Shown here: positions 46,950-58,640 of the stretch, piece by piece
How positions within the stretch are numbered: the stretch's first letter is position 1
Layout of the letters: every line of letters starts with the position of its first letter
Origin: Triatoma infestans
Lineage: Eukaryota > Arthropoda > Insecta > Hemiptera > Reduviidae
Assembly (NCBI GenBank): GCA_011037195.1
Contig: JAAEAF010000617.1
Span: 144,672-208,671 of the forward strand
Direction of reading: 5' to 3'
DNA: 64,000 nt
Position numbers and translations under genes: made by a program
Notes under the pieces: model-generated
What the model was told of the DNA's origin: nothing
What the model saw: the letters and a program-made list of their open reading frames with translations, nothing else
Databases searched by the model: none

Positions 46950-47490
46950 GAATTTGTAGAAATTGAGTTTTGACCGGAAATACACGTTTTAAGCGTCACT
47001 GAATAATAAAAAGTGTTTTTTTTTTTTTTAACTTCCTCTAATTAATGTTAGAGGAAGTATTACGATCGTATTGCCAGATTTTCGAAATTGAATTTTTACC
47101 GGAAATACACGTTTTAAGCGTCACTGAATAATAAAAAGTGTTTTTTTTTTTTTTTTAACTTCCTCTAATTAATGTTAGAGGAAGTATTACGATCGTATTG
47201 CCAGATTTTCGAAATTGAGTTTTGACCGGAAATACACGTTTTAAGCGTCACTGAATAATAAAAAGTGTTTTTTTTTTTTTTAACTTCCTCTAATTAATGT
47301 TAGAGGAAGTATTACGATCGTATTGCCAGATTTTCGAAATTGAGTTTTGACCGGAAATACACGTTTTAAGCGTCACTGAATAATAAAAAGTGTTTTTTTT
47401 TTTTTTTAACTTCCTCTAATTAATGTTAGAGGAAGTATTACGATCGTATTGCCAGATTTCGAAATTGAATTTTTACCGGAAATACACGAC
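46950..47490. repeat. Tandem satellite, about 125-bp unit, just over four copies
   Basis: The marker ACCGGAAATACACG recurs at 46,973, 47,098, 47,225, 47,350 and 47,475, giving units of 125, 127, 125 and 125 bp. Each unit has a palindrome, ACTTCCTCTAA/TTAGAGGAAGT, and a T run of variable length. Diverged single relatives occur elsewhere (for example near 43,610 and 54,790), so the array was probably amplified from an interspersed repeat. Confidence 0.9.
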
Positions 47491-48068
47491 TTTATATGAG
47501 TGTGAAAAGAATATCACAAAAATGAAAAGTTGCTGGAAGCTTAAACTTGGTATTCCGTTCAGGTACTACCATCGCATCAGACATGAAGATTTCGTGCAAA
47601 ATCCATCAACCGGAAGTGCCTGCTACTTTACTGAATGGCTTTTACAGTTTTTGTGATTTTTTTCAAAAACAGCTCTAACGATTTTCTTGGAACTTGATTT
47701 ATCAACTACACATTTAAAGAGCTATAACTTTTATTTGAAACATTTCTCTGGGAAAAGTTATTTATATCTTTGGGAGTAGGTGGGGTTACGGTTTTTCTCT
47801 AAAGTGCCTATTTCAGTTTATTACACAATTCTATCATCTAGATAATATTCATTAAAATTAAATATGTTTTCGAAATCCCGAGTTTGGAGAAAATAGAATG
47901 ACAGGATTTACACTTTACTGAAAGTAGTTTTCAGTTTTCTGCTATTTTCTCGAAAATGGGTATAAAGGATTTTCTTTGAACTATAAATATTAACTACACG
48001 TACAAAGAGCTACAAGTTTTATTTGAAACATTTCTCCAGGAAAATTCATCTAAGGGCACTTCTGGGGG
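47491..48068. other. Interspersed repeat, no gene
   Basis: Repeated 'TTTCTTTGAACT...TTTGAAACATTTCTC' blocks, as elsewhere in the window. A 77-codon frame at 47,423-47,656 starts within the satellite and is not credible. Confidence 0.4.
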
Positions 48069-49305
48069 AGGGGTGGAAATGAAAAAATGAAAAATGAAAA
48101 ATTTGTATTCTTGTTCCGGGACATAAGTCCCTTAGGAACAATAATACAAAATAAAAGTGGCCTAGTGTGTCTGGATTTGATAATTATGTACATATCATTT
48201 GTAGTTATTGATAATAATAATTATTGAAAATTATTTAGTCATGAATGATAAGGAAGAGGCAGGAAACTTCTAGGGGTTCGGAGAATCTTGTAAGGATAAG
48301 AGGTGGTGAAAAAGACGGGACTTGAAGGTATCAGTAGTGGTGGCACGACGGATAGACAAAGGTAAGGAATTCTATAGATAGGTGGCACGGATTACAAAGC
48401 ATTTTTCAAAAGCGGATTTATGTTGGGAGGGAGTATAATGATCGGAAGGACGGGGCGATAGATTGGGAAGAGCCAGTTCAACTCGTGGTAGAAGTGCGAT
48501 ATGCAGGAGTCTCTGGGGATTCCGAGGATAAAACGAATAAAACAGTTCATAAGACGTTTAAGTTTGGCCTCGAGATCCCCAGAGAGTCCCCCTACACTAA
48601 ACAACCATAGTCAAAATGGGGGAATATAGGGGAGGTCACAAGGAGTTGACGGGTCTTCGCTGGGAGGAGATGGCGGGAGAGGTTGAACTGTCTGAGGATA
48701 AATCTGGATCGGCGGGTAATGTGGGATGTGATTTTTCCAGGAAAGGTTTTAGTCGAAGATGATTCCGAGGTTTTTTACTGAAGTACAATATTTTATCGGG
48801 ATGTTGTTGAGGAAAAGAGTGGGGAAGGGAGCAGTGAAGTTTATGAGAAATTGGGAACCGAAGACAATGACTTTGGATTAATCTGGGTAAAGGGAAAGCA
48901 TGTTAGCTGCTGCCCACGAATTAATGTTGTTAAGATCATCCTGCAGCTTGTTTATTGCATCTTGAAGATCAGAGGGCTTAAAGGAGAGGTAAATCTGGGA
49001 GTCATCGGCATAAAGATGGTAGCTGGAATGGACAATGGATAAAGGCAGATCTATAATATATACAGAAAAGAGGGTTGGGGATAAAAAGGAGCCCTGGGGC
49101 ATGCCACGGGAAAGAGGAAGGGGACTAAAGAGTTTGCTACCGGGGATAACTACATACTGGGATAGGTTGGATAGAAAGGATTAGACCAACGGATAGCGCT
49201 ATTGGACAGTAAGAGGGACTGGAGTTTAGTGAGAAGAATTTGGTGGTCAACAGTATCAAATGCTTTGGAGAAGTCTAAGAGAACTAGGATAGTAAGCTGT
49301 AAAAT
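48069..49305 (-). mobile_element. CR1-like non-LTR element, 5'-truncated
   Basis: It interrupts the interspersed repeat that resumes at about 49,305. The left, 3' end has ATGAAAA-type tandem units (48,080-48,105), typical of CR1-type elements, which end in short repeats rather than poly-A. Minus-strand protein pieces give the second half of RT. Confidence 0.65.
48392..49300 (-). pseudogene. CR1-like reverse transcriptase, C-terminal half
   Basis: The 48,878-49,102 piece has MPQGSFLSPTLFSVYI (block 4 of RT), then HLYADDSQIYLSF with the catalytic YADD pair, and INSWAAANMLSL, the thumb region. The 48,392-48,604 piece has LKRLMNCFIRFILGIPRDS and HELNWLFPIYRP, the conserved tail of CR1/L2-type ORF2. 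Stops and shifts lie between them. Upstream fingers are missing by truncation. Confidence 0.75.
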
Positions 49306-50410
49306 ATGTTATATGGTTGGGGTTATGGTTCCCTCTAAAATGCTATTTAATTTTATTACACAATTACAACATCTAAATAATATTAATTGGAATGAAATAT
49401 GTTGACGTAATCCCGAGTTTAAAGTAAATCGGTTGTGCGGAAGTGCGATTTACTGAAAATAAGATTTTCTCCATAAAAATGCCAACGGTTTTAAACACTT
49501 ATAAGAATTGTAAGTGTGAAGAAAATTTGCCATTTCGCAGTAAGAGAAAGTCGTGTGAGTGTTTCATACCAGATTTTTTTTCTCTTAAATCGATCTAATG
49601 TAATAATTTTTACTTTCTCTTATTGCTGATGTCAGATGCTGTACTAGTCCTAAATGGAATACCGCGATCTTTTGCTTTGATTATTTTATTCAAACACAGA
49701 CACACCCACGTTTAGCGAAAAAATTGTTGTTCGTACTCAGAGAACCTCAAAACATTTATTTCCGTTGGAAACTCATCATTCTAAACTTTGACACGATCGC
49801 AAAATTTCTTTACTTAGGAATAAGAGAAAGTAAAAAAGGCGACATCATTAATGAATGAATTAGAACAACTGTAATTTTCAATATTTTACCCGATTTTATA
49901 TAGGTGGATGGCTAATCACCTGCAAACATTATTCATGATTCTTATAACATAAATTAAAAATGATAATAGTAATAAAAGTAATCAAAACTTAAAATTAAAA
50001 CCTGTCTATGTACAAAGTATAAATATCGGCCTAAATTGATGCCTATATGCAAATAACGTGTATTGGCCAGACAGGCAGAATTATAAGACAAGAAAGATTC
50101 CTTCCTTCCTTCCTTGACAAGACACTTGACAGATTTTTTTTTTTCTGTTCTCTTATTTTTATGTCGATCACATGAAACATCTACTATTGCTGTAGCAGAA
50201 AATATAATGATTATTATCGATTTCTAGAAAATTCAATTCTTCCTGGATATATACATGAATTGACATCTCTTATTTTCAGTACCTGCAAGAGGAAGTTCTG
50301 CAATCCTGTCACAGTTTCGAACTGGAACATTTTATTTTTGAAAATATATGTTTTGAGTTTTATTTGAGAATAAATCTTAGTCATTGAAAAAAGTTTCATA
50401 CGTCTATATA
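49306..50410. other. No gene recognised
   Basis: Interspersed-repeat fragments and AT-rich DNA. A CCTT run lies at 50,100-50,115. Confidence 0.4.
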
Positions 50411-50415
50411 GATAT

Positions 50416-50769
50416 TTGTTATTTGTAAGTCAATATTTGCTAGCTATAGAAACACTGCTCATCATCCTACGTACAATGTATAACGTTTACTACTATGTTA
50501 TAGATACTGTATTTACTGAATTAGCGTTGGCTAATGTAGATCACAACAAGAATGGAGCATTCATTATAATAATATATATAATTATTTTTGTATATGATTA
50601 TATTCTTTGTACACGCATAGGCGTGAACTCGGAATCGTTAGAGGGCTTAATGAAGCACGCAATTATGAAAGTTAACAAAGACAATGAATCTTTAATGGGC
50701 TTACTTGAAGATGCGGTTATGATGAATGAGAAGCGTATGTTGAGCCGGAGAAGCTGTGAAAGACGCTAG
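50416..50769 (+). CDS. Hypothetical ORF with internal repeat (doubtful)
   Basis: 117 codons, unrecognised. A hydrophobic stretch near residues 49-66 (FIIIIYIIIFVYDYIL) is followed by two similar 12-residue units, ESLEGLMKHAIM and ESLMGLLEDAVM. Repetition at protein level and lower AT content hint at real coding history. No splice sites, partner exons or homology could be established, so this may equally be chance. Confidence 0.2.
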   Translation: MLFVSQYLLAIETLLIILRTMYNVYYYVIDTVFTELALANVDHNKNGAFIIIIYIIIFVYDYILCTRIGVNSESLEGLMKHAIMKVNKDNESLMGLLEDAVMMNEKRMLSRRSCERR

Positions 50770-52945
50770 GAAGCGAAAAAGGGTATAAAGGAAGCTGTGT
50801 ATGTGTGTAAATACTTATGTTCGTATATGGGTGTGTATGAAGGAAGTTGCGGGAAAGGTAATTAATTAGTGAATGAAGCGGTACGGAAGCGTGCGTTCGT
50901 TGATGCGAATAAGACCTTTCGAAAGCTGGTTGGAGGCAGAGATGAAAGGCCTGTGTTGTAAACGCAATACACCCGTGGAGGCGGTAAATTTGATGATGAG
51001 GCAGTAAATGATGACGCAGAGAACAAATACACATTTACGCACGTGAAGCGAGCCAAACCACAAGTGAAGAAAAGGGATGAATAACAAGGAAAAAGGGGGT
51101 GGCTGTGAAGGGGAAACCAACATTCGGAGTCGCGAGAGAAGGCACGAACGCGCCAAAGAATTGGCAGGAGAGAATTAAAAAGGGGAGAAACAGGATGTCT
51201 GGCCGGACGACGCGGGCGCGCGCGGATGTTACCAATACGAACACAATCTGGCAAGACGACGCAACATTCTTAATCTCCTAAATTCTGCTGAACGCACACC
51301 CAATGAGACCCCTTTGGAAAGGAAGTGGCTTTCTAATAATAATTACTTATAATAATACCAATTATTACCATTATTTTATGTATACCGCTCCATATATAAC
51401 ATTTCAAACACATTTCGAGATTCAAGAAGTATTGGGCGACCTCTAGTGTTTATATTTTGAATCAGTCTTCTGTTTATAGTTAACAACAACAACAACATTC
51501 AAATCAACTAGCAGTAGAATCACAACACAGCTTTGAACACAACCTAGTGATGGGCTTTAACACAATACAACCGAATACCATTCATTACACTGTTATGATA
51601 GAGATATATTGAAGCTAAAATTTACATACAAAAGTAAAATCAATATCATCACTTTCCTAGATATACATCCATCAGTAATGGCAACAAACAAGGAAATAAT
51701 ATACAGTTTATTACACTAATCAAACACTATTACGGAAAATTATTAACTTCAAAGAGATCTGAGTTGTTCACGTTTAATTTGAAAATTTATTTTAGGTTTT
51801 AAAAAGCATTAAACTTTTAAAATTGGTACTTGAAGGGGAAAGACAGCTGTAAGCAATGATAATGCGACTTAGGTTTAACCACAACCCCAAGAAATCGCAT
51901 CTGTGTAAAAAAATAAGGAACACACACACCGGTGTCACAGATGATGGTGATTAATCATTCACTTTTTTTTTTTCTCGCCACAAATATTGCACAAATCGCG
52001 AAAAGTTTGTCCGCTATGTACGACTTCCAGGAAGCGCTAAAAAACATTTTTGCTATCCAGAAGCACTGCGATGAATACACAGTTTCTTCAAAGAAGATAA
52101 AATAAACATATAGGTTAATGAGTCTGACCCGAAGAAAGAATTGGCTTTACACACACATACACACAGCTCTATAAACATACAAGATGAACACAGATATAGC
52201 ATTTGGTCAGTAGTGTCATAATTCAACAGAAATTGTTACATTAGCCAAGTTATGTTCCAGGAACAAATTGCAAAGAATACAAAGACATGCTTCAAGTCTA
52301 CAAAGAGCCTGTGGTTCTCAAGAGTCCCTTATCGCAGAAAAAAGGAGAAAAATAAGTGGAAGAGGATACAGAGCAAATACAGACATGCATGAACATTGAA
52401 TAGATAGGGCTGTTTTTTACCACCAATAATATATTGATAGTTGCAGTTGTGTTAGAAGCCAAAGTAGTCCTTAATCTCATCATATTGGTTTTTACCAGCC
52501 CGCAATAAAAAAATAAATAAATAATAAATAAACTTTGAAAACTGGTTAAATTTAAAACTAAAAACAATAAAAAAACGGTCGGATCATGTTCCGGAAAAAT
52601 CACCTTCTGTATTTATGTAAATATACATATACATACGTATATATATGAATTACATAAATATATACATATATACATGTATATTCAGAAATTTAAAAACTAT
52701 AATATCATGTATTATATAAAAAAGTATGTAGGATGAGATGATTTCTTGATATGAAGGCAGGAGGAGAGAAACAATACCCAATGGTAACACTCTCAATCAA
52801 TTTCAAACGTAATCTCGGGGTCACTGGTAATTTAAACTATATGGGCGATTGTGATGAATAGTAGTAGAGATCTAGAGACTGAATAAATGGATAAGAGCAA
52901 AGAGAGAACGATTTTCGAGATATTTTGTCTTGACGGATTGTTATA
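50770..52945. other. No gene; GC-richer island then AT-rich DNA
   Basis: 50,770-51,280 is richer in GC and purines on the plus strand and so gives several overlapping frames on the minus strand, none of which looks like a protein family. 51,300-52,945 is AT-rich, with an ATACAT-type microsatellite at 52,620-52,680. Confidence 0.4.
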
Positions 52946-52949
52946 CGAA

Positions 52950-54020
52950 ATGGATGTTAAGATCTCTATAGAGAATTACGTTTGTGACATAGTAGGGAGC
53001 GTTCGTCAACTAACTGTCGAAATAGTTTGGATTTGAATTCCTGAATAGTGCGCATATTTATAATTTGGCTTAACCAGATCCAGTACCAGTCCATAAGTCG
53101 ACATAAGTTTGAGAATCGTAATATATGTAAGTCTTTTCTGCCCCTTTGTAATTTACATCGTTTTCCGAGAAGTCTGTAAAGTAGTTGCACATTAATCATG
53201 ACTTGTTATGCTGTATCCTTGTGTGGGGTTGTACCTCGTGAGTAGTTTATCTACAAAGTGCCAAAGGTAGCGTACCAGATGTGTAAAAGGTAGAATATTG
53301 CTGTAGAAGAAAAGAGTTGGAAAGGAGTCCCGCCAAAGAGGTTCATTTTAATTCGCCACTTTTTTGCACAAATTTCTATAGTCTGTGGATGTGTCTGTAA
53401 CTTGTATGAAGCTGATGCAAAGTTTGTAACTAGTATGGTGGCATTATCTACATATGTACAGAGTTTCATGGATTGTCCGATGATATACTGTATAATGTAC
53501 GGGGCCTAATATACTCCCCGGCGGAAATCCTGCACCCCATGATGAGAAAAAAGAGGCCGCTGTGCCGCTATTCACTTGAAAAATCTTTCTGAACGATTGG
53601 AACAAAGAATGAGGAAGTAAGTTGATAGAAGACAATTTTTCAGTTTGAATAGTATCTTTGGATGCCTTTACACGATCAAAAGCCTGAATAATATCTAAAA
53701 ATGCTCCCGTGCAATACTACTTTCTCTCTAATCACAGAAGCAATCACATCTACAATCTGGTGTCATTGTTTTATTATGTTATATTGATTTCTAAAACCAG
53801 ATTGTAGATGTGACACAACACCAAGTTCCGCAAAAGTGGGGTTGATACGTTTTAGTATCAAGAACTTTTCCTAATGTTGGTAGTAAACTTATTGGTCCAT
53901 AAGAGGAAGGAAGATATGCAGATCTACATCGTCTCTGGAACATTCGTGTCAGGAATACTTTCGTAATATTTTCTAGGAAGATGACAAAGAATTTCAAAAG
54001 AACTGAGGTCGTAGTCATGA
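52950..54020 (-). pseudogene. Jockey-type reverse transcriptase remnant
   Basis: Ordered RT blocks on the minus strand. SYGPISLLPTLGKVLD (53,791-54,018) is the RPISLLP finger block. GAGFPPGSILGPVHYTVY (53,444-53,635) is the PQGSVLGP palm block, and the YADD box should follow but is ruined. Then thumb and tail scraps appear to about 52,960, including a SRTLPTMSQ-like C-terminal stretch. The RPISLLPTLGKVLE and GPxLYTxY signatures are those of the Jockey clade. Frames are broken at least three times. Confidence 0.65.
53745..53812. repeat. 17-bp inverted repeat inside Jockey remnant
   Basis: CACATCTACAATCTGGT (53,745-53,761) and its exact reverse complement (53,796-53,812) flank a 34-bp AT-rich loop. 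It probably marks a small inverted duplication of RT sequence. Confidence 0.8.
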
Positions 54021-54557
54021 GATTTCTTCTATATTTAAATTACAACTTGATGATAGTTTTTGGTGAGGGATCTGTACAAACGAAAATTCAGAAACAATAA
54101 ATTTTATAAAAAATAATATCTTAATAATTCAAACTAACATAAATTTTCAAAGTTCTTATTATTTACTTAGGAGCACATAATAATAATAAAAAAAGAAGAG
54201 AATAATAATTAAAAACAAATAAGGAAAGAAAAACTATAATATTTCATAGAAATATTAGCCAATTAAGGTGTAGTATATTAAATTAAGTTTTCATCTCTTT
54301 ATCCTCCGCCGACAAGGTGTTTTGTAGTCTTCTGTGTAGTACACACCTATTAAGAGTGCAAGGACTGGGGCTATTGTCGGAGGCAAGCCACTTTCTTGCC
54401 TTCCACTAAAAACGAGCAATATCTCTCTATATTTCTCTCGCACACTACTACACTTATTCCATCCACTTAATAAATTATATATTCCTATCTTCTAGTATAA
54501 AATACTGGGTTTAATTTATTTTTAGTTTCCTTTTTTAATCAAAGAGAGTTTTTTATC

Positions 54558-54593
<36 letters not shown>

Positions 54594-55185
54594 ATTATCT
54601 GCACTGCTACTTGATTAATCGCTTTATTAAATTATTTTTCCATATAGTCGCTTATTATCATTTATCTGGTTTTATTTATGTTAAAATTAGTTTATATATA
54701 TATATATAACAAAAAATTGTATAATAAATAAAAATGTGTTTATCTTTTTCATTTTCACTAACTCTATTATAAGGAAGTTATGCAATAGTGTCAAACTTTT
54801 GAAATTGAGAGTTTACTTCCGTTACACATGTATTGCGAAATCCCTGTGTATGATGAAAAGTCTGCTTGAATGTATGTGAATATATATAAATTTGATTTGT
54901 GTGTGCGAGAATAAAACTATCACAAACCAGAAAATCGATGGAAGCCCTTCAAATTTGATTATACGTTTTGATAAAAACACTGCTTTATGACAAGACGCTT
55001 TCAATTTAAATCCATCAACCAGAAGTTTCCACTTTATTAATTTTTTTTTCTCATTTATTTACGATTTTTTTCGAAAACAGCACCAACGATTTTATTTGAA
55101 ATTCTTACACTATAAGAAACACATAAAAGCCCTTCATTTCAAACATTTTTCGTGGAAAATTGAATTATATATATAAATTTTATAT
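54021..55185. other. No gene recognised; poly-T
   Basis: AT-rich. T homopolymer at 54,560-54,593 and a TA run near 54,694-54,708. A diverged satellite relative lies at about 54,770-55,160. Confidence 0.45.
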
Positions 55186-55622
55186 GCGTCAACATTTATG
55201 GTCGGTCATTGACGTCGGAGCCTTCTCAGTGCACTCACTTTCTCGCGAATGAGCAGCACATCTGGACTCGAACCCGGGGCAGCCGCGTGAGAGTCTAGTG
55301 CAGTGATGGCGAACCTTTTGAGCTCGGTGTGTCAAAATTTTGAAAAATAGAAACATAATTCTCGTGGGTGTCACTCATCAAGTTAATTATTTGTTTAATG
55401 CCATTTAAAATACAGAAGCCAAAATTATGAAACCAATAGTTTACATTTAGAGACTTGTCTTACATATTTAGACACTTAACATACAAAATCAAGTAATATA
55501 TATATAAAATATAACTGAACAAAATCAGAAAAACAATATAAATTTATACAATTAGAAAATAAATATATAAGAAAAATTAGTGACTTTTCTGGTGTGGTGG
55601 TTGGTTCCGCAGAGCTGGAAAG

Positions 55623-55887
55623 CATCAGAGACATTTTCCGTGGTAGCCTGCTTCATTTTGTGGTCATCGACCGGTTTCGGGCGTTCGCCCATCTTCAGGA
55701 TGCGTTTTTCAGACAGTGCCACAACACAGACTTGTACAGAGCAAACTTGAGTGCGAAAACTAAGTTTGCTCTGTGCATGTCGGTGTTGTCACACTGTCTG
55801 AAAAACGCATCCTGCAGATGGGCGAACGCCCGAAACCGGTCGATGACTACAAAATGAAGCAGACTACCGCGGAAAATGTCTCTGATG
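55623..55887. mobile_element. Inverted-repeat hammerhead element inside the hAT
   Basis: 265 bp, almost a perfect palindrome. It begins CATCAGAGACATTTTCCG and ends with the exact complement. The arms then share the hammerhead stretch and an ACAGAGCAAACTT inner block, and meet around a short GAGTGCGAAAACT centre. It is the best-preserved member of the family found at 10,325, 20,259 and 33,048. No frame of its own. Confidence 0.85.
55663..55703 (-). ncRNA. Candidate type I hammerhead ribozyme (left arm, 55-kb element)
   Basis: Minus strand: GCATC stem I, CTGAAGA core (fits CUGANGA), stem II GGGC-GAAC-GCCC with four G-C pairs, GAAA core, CCGG stem III, cleavage after TC, GATG closing stem I. 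The opposite arm (55,806-55,846, plus strand) has CTGCAGA, a change of an invariant A, and is probably inactive. Confidence 0.75.
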
Positions 55888-56070
55888 ACTTTTTTGGTGC
55901 TGAAGTTTGTCTGCTAAATCTTCTATTTCGGGGTTATACTTGGTACATTTCAAGGCCAAGCAAGCGCCACTGACTTCATCTGTTAACCGATTCCGTTTGT
56001 TTGTCTTAATATTATTTATTGCTGAGAACAATATCTTACAAAAATATGTGGATGAAAAAATTGTTAGCAA
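55888..56070 (-). pseudogene. hAT transposase C-terminal relic
   Basis: The minus strand reads KRNRLTDEVSGACLALKC, then a KYNPEIEDLADKLQ tail and stop. This matches the end of hAT transposases in which RLTDE follows the dimerisation domain. The tail runs up to the inserted palindromic element. The remaining transposase is absent, so the element is non-autonomous. Confidence 0.65.
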
Positions 56071-56422
56071 AACAACTAAAGAAGATCTCGAGGAGCGGTC
56101 AATAAAATGTACACTTTTTTTTAAATCTTTTCCAACGTTTCGACAAATTTATTGTCTTTTTCAGGGATAAAATTAAAAAAAATGTTAATCGGTATTTATA
56201 ATTTCCATGAAACCAACTAAACACAAAAGATGTAGTAAACAGAGAGAGTTGCTAACTATATGAGCTACATTATCAGAAAAAAAAGATTTTTTTGAATTAT
56301 GAAATATTTTATCTTTGAAGATGCGTGACACCAAAAATGAGCTTGCGTGTGAGCACTGACACACGTGTCATTGGTTCGCCATCACTGGTCTAGTGCATTA
56401 ATCACTGAGCTAATCCCTTCCC

Positions 56423-57400
56423 TAGAACATAAATAAATCTACCAGGTATTATTTGAAGCATTTTCTAATAAGATAAAATTATTGTAGGCGGATTTTCACA
56501 TTATTCGGGCTGATCGCTAAATCTATAGCTACGTTTTGAGTGTTTTTGATTTCAAAGTTTTTACCTAGGCGTTATTAGTTAAGTAGTCAGAAGCGTGGAC
56601 CGCCACAACGAGATGTTTTGTAATACATGGCTTGATTCCCAGACTCGATTCTGAATTTTATTTGATCAGATATGAGTAACATTAAAGTGCGTTTGAATCC
56701 GCCTCCGTTCACGATAACTGATCTATAGTTGGACACGACTGAAAAATCGAGGAATTACCTTTACTTTAGTTATATTTTCCAGCGTGCAAGATTTAATATT
56801 GAGTAGTTTGAAACAGAATTGTCCAAGTGACCACAATTTGAGTTTGTATATCAGGCTTGTTTGGTTTAGATAGGTGGACTGGAATGTAGCGTGCTCAAAT
56901 GTGAGGTATAGTCCCAATAGTGATTAGTGGGTTATGGTGTCTGTCTCATCAATGGCTGGGAGGAATCCAGCTTCTATCTGCATATTCATGTTCCCAAACG
57001 TCTAGTCTATATATACGTTTGTGTGTATTGTGCTATATGTTCGCCTATGTCGAATAGCACACATACTACATGTAAAGGCTCTCTTCTATCTAGTATACCA
57101 ATTCTCAACCAGACATTGATGCGTGCACTTGCCTCTCTATGTGCAAGTGTATACATTTGATGCTGTTCTACCTATACTATCAATGGAATACTGTACGGTC
57201 CTAGCAATTGCCCTAGTACCATCTCTTTATGCTAATCACTGCTGTGAACCTTATCAATAACAAACCACTCTCACAGATACAAAGCACCGGACAACGTCCT
57301 GTAACCGTGTCTTCCTAATATCACTATCCAACATCATATATCCCGCCAACAATTTTATCCTTTATAATATAGGTATAATGGAAATGAAAGAGTTAGCATG
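56423..57400. other. No gene recognised
   Basis: No coding pattern or repeat was recognised on either strand. Confidence 0.4.
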
Positions 57401-57404
57401 TTAG

Positions 57405-58640
57405 CAACATATACACAGGGTCATTTAAACGGCCACTCTTAAACGAAGTAAGATATCAAAAAAAGTGAACATAACGTTTGTTGAAGTATTTTTGCTCTAG
57501 TTTATGATGGTTTTAATGTTTTCTGATTTTATTGCCGTCTTACACCTTAAATCAGTGGTTGGAAATTTGACCCCCACTTTTTACTACTATATTGAAAACT
57601 ATTCAAAAAATGAAGTAAAATGCCGTTAATTTCACTGCAATATTTTTAAAAGCGTTGCCGAGATATTTAACCATAAATATTACATTTTCGTCGATTTTCC
57701 TACTTTTCTGTTTCATCAACTAAAATTAAAAGCGAATTTTCTTATTAATTTCGAATAAATAAGAGAGTTCAAATGCTTACAACACTTAAAAGCTATTTTA
57801 AAACCATAAGCGACTTAAAAATCAGGTGAAACATCATTAAACAAAACAGAATCTGGTTTCAATAAAACTAGTGACCCACATTTTCTGCCAGGTAACTCAA
57901 ATGAGCAATAATACGCTAATTTTATTCGCCAAGAGTTATACAGATGCAGGAGGATGTATCATTGAATGTCAGACCAACAAGGTGGTTCCAACAAGATGGT
58001 TGTCCCGCGCACTATGCCTTAGGGGCGAGGAAAGAAGTAAATGAGATGTTCAGTAACCGCCAATAGGCCATAGTTTTGTCTCCCATCATTCCGTACCACA
58101 CACTAACTGAAATCGTAGATCGGAAGTCAGGGACCGGTAAGCTGCCCCCCCCCCAAGATTTAACCTCTCTTGATATCTTTCTTTGGGATATCTCAAAGAA
58201 AAAATTTATGTAAGGGAACCAACAACTCGAGAAGCATTTAGAGAAGACTAATCCAAACCTGCTTAGCAATTCCGGGAGACATGATACGATGCTGAGACAA
58301 CAGAACTTCATCTGTTGGGCAGTGAGTGCGCTTGTGCCGGTTTAGCTGAGGAGGTTATTTTAAATAAATAGCAAATATTTTATTATCTATTTTTTGTAAA
58401 TAAACTGGAAAATTGTTTTGTTTTAATGATATTTTACCTGATTTTTAAGTCTCTTATGGTTTTAAAATAGGTTTTAAGTTCTGTCATCATTTGAACTCTT
58501 TTATTTATTCGAAATTAATAAGAAAATTAATAGATCACCGAAAAAAAAAAATTATTAACTCCGAATTTTTTATATTTTTAGCCCCAATGTGTGCGTTATT
58601 TTTGTTACATACCACTTAGAACGAGCTCTTTTATGAGTCC
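57405..58640 (+). mobile_element. Mariner-superfamily element with long subterminal inverted repeats
   Basis: A transposase relic (57,960-58,330) is bracketed by inverted repeats of about 99 bp: 57,734-57,832 and 58,433-58,530, roughly 85% complementary. Outer ends and target duplication could not be fixed, so the limits are estimates. Confidence 0.5.
57960..58330 (+). pseudogene. DDE transposase remnant (mariner-like, second family)
   Basis: Plus-strand pieces: QQDGCPAHYALGARKEVNEMF aligns with the QQDGAPAHY block that carries the second catalytic Asp. After a stop, LPPPQDLTSLDIFLWDI aligns with the WPPRSPDLTPLDFFLWG block with the last Asp. A short C-terminal scrap follows. The N-terminal DNA-binding half is missing. 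Stops make it inactive. It is a different family from the remnant at 40.8 kb. Confidence 0.7.

Larger units (their letters stand above)
55301..56387. mobile_element. hAT-type DNA transposon, 1,087 bp, internally damaged
   Basis: Terminal inverted repeats CAGTGATGGCGAACC and GGTTCGCCATCACTG are perfect over 15 bp. An exact 8-bp target duplication GTCTAGTG flanks them (55,293-55,300 and 56,388-56,395), diagnostic of hAT elements. Only a transposase C-terminal relic remains, and a hammerhead inverted-repeat element is inserted in it. Perfect ends and duplication mean the insertion is fairly young. Confidence 0.9.
55186..56422 (-). mobile_element. tRNA-derived SINE split by a hAT insertion
   Basis: The two parts 55,186-55,300 and 56,396-56,422 join into one SINE. 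On the minus strand the head begins GGGATTAGCTCAGTGATTA (A box, in the right part) and has B box GGGTTCGAGTCC (in the left part). It is the same broad family as the intron SINEs. Confidence 0.75.

Noticed and set aside
50717..51281. Cluster of overlapping ORFs on both strands
   Set aside because: Overlapping frames on both strands follow from purine-rich, less AT-rich DNA with few stops; none shows domains or motifs.
58012..58311. 99-codon minus-strand ORF
   Set aside because: It is the antisense of the DDE transposase relic, whose plus-strand motifs are recognisable.
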